Below, piece after piece: positions 60,680-64,000 of a stretch of DNA of 64,000 nt (its first letter is position 1; each line of letters begins with the position of its first letter). A model generated the notes under the pieces. That model was given only the letters and a program-made list of their open reading frames with translations, did no database searches and was not told the origin of the DNA. Made by a program: the position numbers and the translations under genes. The DNA is from Paenirhizobium naphthalenivorans (GTDB lineage: Bacteria > Pseudomonadota > Alphaproteobacteria > Rhizobiales > Rhizobiaceae): assembly GCF_007992095.1 (NCBI RefSeq), contig NZ_BJZP01000008.1, positions 124,001 through 188,000 on the forward strand, written 5' to 3'.

Positions 60680-61690
60680 TCAGCGTCCCTCCATCTCACG
60701 ACGGGCATTGCGGATGTTCCAGATCATGATCGGCACGACGAGCACCATGATGACGATGGCGATCGCCGCGCCGCGACCGAAGTCGCCCCCGCCGCGGAAC
60801 ATCCAGTCGAACATCAGATTGGCGAGCACTTGTGTGTCCCACTGGCCGTTGGTCATGGCCAGCACGATGTCGAACACCTTGAGCACAAGAATGGTGATCG
60901 TAGTCCAGACCACCGCGATCGTGCCCCAGATCTGCGGGACCTTGATCTTCATGAAGATCTGCCAGGGATTTGCCCCGTCAATGACGGCCGCCTCGATCGT
61001 CTCCTCGGGAATGCCACGAAGGGCGGCCGACAGCAGAACCATAGCAAAGCCCGTCTGGATCCAGACGAGAATCACCATCAGAAAGAAATTGTTCCAGAAC
61101 GGCATGGCGATCCAGATCTGCGGTTCGCCGCCAAGGGCGACGACGATTGCGTTTAGCAGACCTATCTGCTCGCTTGCGGCATCACGATAGTCGTAGACAA
61201 ATTTCCAGATGACCGACGCGCCGACAAACGAGATCGCCATTGGCATGAAGATCAGCGACTTGGCGATGTTGCCCCACCAGATGCGGTCTGTAAGTGCGGC
61301 AATGATCAGGCCGAACAAGGTCGAGGCGGCAGGAACCACGATCAGCCAGAGCATATTATTGAAGATCGACTCGCGAAACTCGCTGTCGAAGAACATCCAG
61401 CGATAGTTCGCGAGGCCGACGAAATGCGTGCCGGAGCGGTCGAAGAGCGAATAGGCAAGCGAGGAAAAGACCGGATAGACCAGATAGATGCCGAGCGACA
61501 GAAGAGCCGGGGTGAGGAACAGCCAGGGACGGATCAACGCGGCGCGGCGCAGATTCTGCGATGCCCTGGCATGATCAGGTACATTGGCGGGAAAGATGCG
61601 GTCGAGCAGCAGATTGCTGCCGTAGAAATAGGCGATCGCGCCAACCACGCCCAGCACGATCGTCAGCAGCGCGAACAAGAGCTGTTCCAC
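60680..61690 (-). CDS. aglF: Alpha-glucoside ABC transporter permease AglF
   Basis: Inner-membrane permease of 336 residues, MalF type. An N-terminal helix (LLFALLTIVLGVVGAIAYFY) precedes a loop and then six helices. The motif LANYRWMFFDSEFRESIFNN and the EAA loop EAAVIDGANPWQIFMKIKVP are characteristic of sugar permeases. The start is GTG at 61690, nine bases after GGAGGA. It follows aglE by 118 bp containing an inverted repeat of CGCGCG around 61767-61796, a likely expression-damping hairpin. It pairs with AglG to form the channel. Confidence 0.93.
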   Translation of the reverse strand: MEQLLFALLTIVLGVVGAIAYFYGSNLLLDRIFPANVPDHARASQNLRRAALIRPWLFLTPALLSLGIYLVYPVFSSLAYSLFDRSGTHFVGLANYRWMFFDSEFRESIFNNMLWLIVVPAASTLFGLIIAALTDRIWWGNIAKSLIFMPMAISFVGASVIWKFVYDYRDAASEQIGLLNAIVVALGGEPQIWIAMPFWNNFFLMVILVWIQTGFAMVLLSAALRGIPEETIEAAVIDGANPWQIFMKIKVPQIWGTIAVVWTTITILVLKVFDIVLAMTNGQWDTQVLANLMFDWMFRGGGDFGRGAAIAIVIMVLVVPIMIWNIRNARREMEGR

Positions 61691-61808
61691 CGTAAGTCCT
61701 CCCCGTATCCATTTTGCGCGCCTGTCCGGGCAAGAGAAAAGCCCCTGGCGCGTCTATCGGACCGTCCGCGCGAAGCCCTTTGACTCCGCGCGGTTCGTTC
61801 TTGAAATT

Positions 61809-63164
61809 CTACTTCAAAGCGTCCCAGGACTTCTGGATCTCAGCCGTGACCTCGGCTGCGGACTTGCCGCCGACGTAGTCGACCATTCCGGTCCAGAATG
61901 CACCCGCGCCGATCTTGCCCGGCATGAGGTCGGAACCGTCGAACCGGAAGGTGGTGGCGCTCGTCAAGATCGCACCCTGCTTCCTGAGCGCTTCGTTGGC
62001 ATAGGTTTCCGGGTTCGCTCCCTTGTACGGGGTCAGGAAGCCGGACTGAGCCATCCAGATTTCGTGGGCGATCGGCGTCTGCAGGAACTCGATGAAGGCC
62101 TCGGCGGCCGGGCTGTCCTTGGTTATGCCGAACAGCGTACCTGCGCCCAATACCGGCTTGCCGAGATCTTTGCCTTCATAGGCAGGGAAGTAGAAGAAAT
62201 CGGCATCGACCCCAAGCTTCTTGCCTTCCGGGAAGAAGGAGGGAATGAAAGAAGCCATCTTGTGCATGTAGCACTTCGGCGGAGAAGTGAAGAGACCCTT
62301 CGGGCTGTCACGGAAGTCGGTGGAGGCAACGCCAGCTACACCACCATCGACGAACTTGTCGTTCTTGGCAAACCAGCCGAATTCATCGATCGCGCCGATG
62401 ACGGCCGGATCGTTGAACGGAATTTCGTTGGAGACCCACTTGTCGTAGGTTTCCGGGGAGGCCGTGCGCAGCATCATGTCCTCGACCCAATCGGTCGCCG
62501 GCCAGCCGGTGGCTGCGCCCGAACCTAGGCCGATGCACCAAGGCGTACCGCCATCGGCGACGATCTTCTCGGTCAGCGCCTTGAGGTCCTCCATTGTCTC
62601 CGGCACTTCATAGCCGGCATCCGCGAAGTTTTCCGGGACGTACCAGACCAACGACTTCAAATCGGCCTTGTAGGGGAAGCCGAAAAAGGCGGTCTTGCCG
62701 TCCTTGCCCTTGTAGGACCCGAGATCGACCCAGGACTGGCCGGCCGCATAATTGTCCTTCAGCCATTCGGCGGTCGCGGGCTTGAGCGGGGTGAGGAAGC
62801 CCTTGGCGGCGAGATCGGCGGCAAGGCCGGGTTGCGGGAAGACCGCAATATTGGCTGCGCTGCCGGCCTGCGTGTCGATGACGATCTGCTGCTCGAAACT
62901 ATCAGAGCCGGCATATTCGACCTTAGCGCCGGTCGCATCCTCGAAATAGGCGAGCACGCTCAACACCAGATCGCGGTCAGGCCCGAGCCAGGGACCGAAG
63001 ATCGAAAGGGTCTGGCCCTTCAGGTCATGGGTCTTCTTGAAACTATCGAGGCTCGCCCAGTTGAACTTGGCGTCTTCGCCCGGCTTGAACTTGAGATCAG
63101 CGGCGCCGGCGGCACCGGCGAGAAGGGCGGCCGCAGCGACCGTCATCAGGAAAATTCTCTTCAT
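61809..63164 (-). CDS. aglE: Alpha-glucoside periplasmic binding protein AglE
   Basis: Periplasmic sugar-binding protein of 451 residues, first gene of the agl operon. The signal peptide is about residues 1-21 (KRIFLMTVAAAALLAGAAGA). The mature part begins DLKFKPGEDAKFNW and carries LKGQTLSIFGPWLGPDRDLV, AANIAVFPQPGLAADLAAKG and FGFPYKADLKSLVWYVPENF, all as in AglE. The C-terminus has GAFWTGMVDYVGGKSAAEVT. GGGAGGT precedes the ATG at 63164. Upstream lies a control region with three LacI-type palindromes facing aglR. It binds alpha-glucosides such as sucrose and trehalose in relatives. Confidence 0.94.
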   Translation of the reverse strand: MKRIFLMTVAAAALLAGAAGAADLKFKPGEDAKFNWASLDSFKKTHDLKGQTLSIFGPWLGPDRDLVLSVLAYFEDATGAKVEYAGSDSFEQQIVIDTQAGSAANIAVFPQPGLAADLAAKGFLTPLKPATAEWLKDNYAAGQSWVDLGSYKGKDGKTAFFGFPYKADLKSLVWYVPENFADAGYEVPETMEDLKALTEKIVADGGTPWCIGLGSGAATGWPATDWVEDMMLRTASPETYDKWVSNEIPFNDPAVIGAIDEFGWFAKNDKFVDGGVAGVASTDFRDSPKGLFTSPPKCYMHKMASFIPSFFPEGKKLGVDADFFYFPAYEGKDLGKPVLGAGTLFGITKDSPAAEAFIEFLQTPIAHEIWMAQSGFLTPYKGANPETYANEALRKQGAILTSATTFRFDGSDLMPGKIGAGAFWTGMVDYVGGKSAAEVTAEIQKSWDALK

Positions 63165-63465
63165 ATGATTTACCTCCCATCACATTTCGGACGAGCAAAC
63201 CCCGCCTCGCAGATTGAAACCCATTTCATTCAAAGCGCTTTGACGTCACAGTGTCTTCACATTGAGTTGGAAATGGAGTCAAGCACAATTCGGGAACTGC
63301 CGCAAACGGTTGCAACACCAAGGCGATGCTTTCGGCAGATGTATTGCCTTCGACCAATTTCCTGTTTGTGGTGGCTGTATCGGCTGGTAGATAGGCTCCA
63401 AACGCTTTGGCTCGATGAGAGCTGCATTCGTGCGACCCATCGCAGAGCGCAGGGAGGAATGTGCC
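63165..63465. promoter_or_regulatory. agl control region with three LacI-type operators
   Basis: The 301-base divergent spacer between aglE and aglR has no gene. Three sites match AANCGNTT, the LacI-family core: TCAAAGCGCTTTGA at 63230-63243 (perfect 14-bp palindrome), GCAAACGGTTGC at 63302-63313, and CCAAACGCTTTGG at 63398-63410. Centres are 71 and 96 bp apart, allowing DNA looping by a tetrameric regulator. The first lies 66 bp upstream of the aglE start. A short unrelated open frame in this region is not supported. Confidence 0.75.
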
Positions 63466-64000
63466 TTGAACCTTAAGCAATTGTCGCAATTGCTGGGCCT
63501 GTCCCAGACGACGATCAGCCGGGCGATCAACGGCTATCCGGAAGTCAGCGAAGAGACACGCCAGCGCGTGCTGAAGGCAGCAGCGGAAACAGGCTACCGG
63601 CCGAACCGCGCGGCGCAGCGGCTGGCGACTGGCAAGGCCGGTTCGATCGGTCTGGTCATGCCGATTGAACCGAACGACACGTCTGACATCCATTTCGCCG
63701 AGTTCCAGCGAGGATTGGCCGAAGAGGCCCTCCGGCACGACTTTCACCTCGTAATCATGCCGGCGGCGCCGCGCGACGAGGAACTGGCAATCCGCTGGCT
63801 GGTGGCGAGTGGCAGTGCCGATGGCTACTATCTCGCCTACATGCGGGAAAAGGATCCGCGCATCGCCATGGCGAAATCCCTGCCTGTGCCCTTCATTGTC
63901 CACGGTCGGTCCTTTGGACTGGAGACGGATTATCCCTTCCTCGACGTCGACAACGAGGGCGCCTTTCATGATGCCGCCCACCTGCTCCTGCAGCTCGGCC
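63466..64000 (+). CDS. aglR: LacI-family regulator AglR, partial (cut by window end)
   Basis: Repressor or activator of the agl operon, truncated at 178 residues by the window edge. The helix-turn-helix NLKQLSQLLGLSQTTISRAI and NGYPEVSEETRQRVLKAAAE, then GYRPNRAAQRLATGKAGSIG, is a standard LacI N-terminus, followed by the start of the periplasmic-binding-like effector domain (FAEFQRGLAEEALRHDFHLV). The start is TTG at 63466 with GGGAGGAA about seven bases upstream; no ATG lies before the helix-turn-helix. It is divergent from aglE and is expected to bind the three AANCGNTT sites between them. Confidence 0.9.
   Translation, partial: MNLKQLSQLLGLSQTTISRAINGYPEVSEETRQRVLKAAAETGYRPNRAAQRLATGKAGSIGLVMPIEPNDTSDIHFAEFQRGLAEEALRHDFHLVIMPAAPRDEELAIRWLVASGSADGYYLAYMREKDPRIAMAKSLPVPFIVHGRSFGLETDYPFLDVDNEGAFHDAAHLLLQLG

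Noticed and set aside
63226-63981. A 251-residue minus-strand frame opposite aglR
   Set aside because: The plus strand carries a clear LacI helix-turn-helix with a ribosome-binding site, and the minus frame covers the operator region without domain features.

Overview
The window reads as chromosomal DNA of a member of the Rhizobiaceae (Alphaproteobacteria; Sinorhizobium/Rhizobium/Shinella-like). The evidence is high GC coding bias; the iron regulator RirA; a cell-cycle histidine kinase of the CbrA/PdhS type next to a phasin; the aglEFGAK alpha-glucoside operon; zwf-pgl-edd; and a tRNA-His with A73 and no encoded G-1. From memory of the Sinorhizobium meliloti chromosome, much of the order (rirA, fbpA, mmsA, phasin, cbrA, acsA, pot, aceA, puuAB) is conserved, so most of the window is core backbone. 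That comparison was not computed here.

Layout. 1-1.5 kb: the end of a recombination module (serine recombinase, DUF2924, DUF3489), cut by the window edge. 1.9-5.3 kb: a KpsC/LpsZ-type Kdo transferase, a beta-CASP metallo-hydrolase and a YbaN protein. 5.6-13.1 kb: amine/amino-acid catabolism (D-amino-acid-dehydrogenase-like FAD enzyme, glutamine-synthetase-like ligase, PuuB-like oxidase, N-carbamoylputrescine amidase), then gluconokinase and a GMC oxidoreductase. 13.3-15.1 kb: iron control (rirA with a divergent ferric-iron binding protein). 15.2-17.7 kb: methylmalonate-semialdehyde dehydrogenase and a divergent LysR regulator. 17.7-22.2 kb: an unknown protein with a triplicated ribosome-binding/start unit, a probable nickel/cobalt uptake cluster with two divergent HupE/UreJ paralogues, and an EamA transporter. 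22.4-23.8 kb: a UDP-glucuronate epimerase preceded by what looks like a decayed UDP-glucose dehydrogenase tail, and tRNA-His. 23.9-35.2 kb: phasin, CbrA-type kinase, iron permease, a putative small RNA, acetoacetyl-CoA synthetase, AsmA and a small membrane protein.

35.2-39.3 kb: putrescine ABC transporter potFGHI. 39.4-42.8 kb: ScfR/RamB-like regulator divergent from isocitrate lyase. 42.9-45.7 kb: LysR regulator, two small ORFs and a BaiN/HI0933-like flavoprotein. 45.8-48.6 kb: a second puuA-puuB pair. 48.7-52.8 kb: Entner-Doudoroff operon zwf-pgl-edd. 52.9-56.6 kb: a membrane-anchored DUF2778 (L,D-transpeptidase-like) protein, an SDR with a divergent LysR, and a PilZ-like protein. 56.7-64 kb: aglKAGFE with the start of the LacI-type regulator aglR.

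How the parts fit. The potFGHI importer sits between two gamma-glutamylation/oxidation gene pairs, which suggests putrescine is imported and broken down. The phasin, acetoacetyl-CoA synthetase, isocitrate lyase and its regulator handle carbon storage and C2 metabolism. agl feeds hexose into zwf-pgl-edd, and gluconokinase adds 6-phosphogluconate to the same route. I see no CRISPR array, insertion sequence or rRNA. The most unusual signals are the tandem SD-GTG repeat (18.25 kb), the candidate small RNA (30.64-30.75 kb), the Irr/RirA-like sites between rirA and fbpA, three AANCGNTT operators in the agl control region, and a homopolymer tract at the start of the capsule gene.
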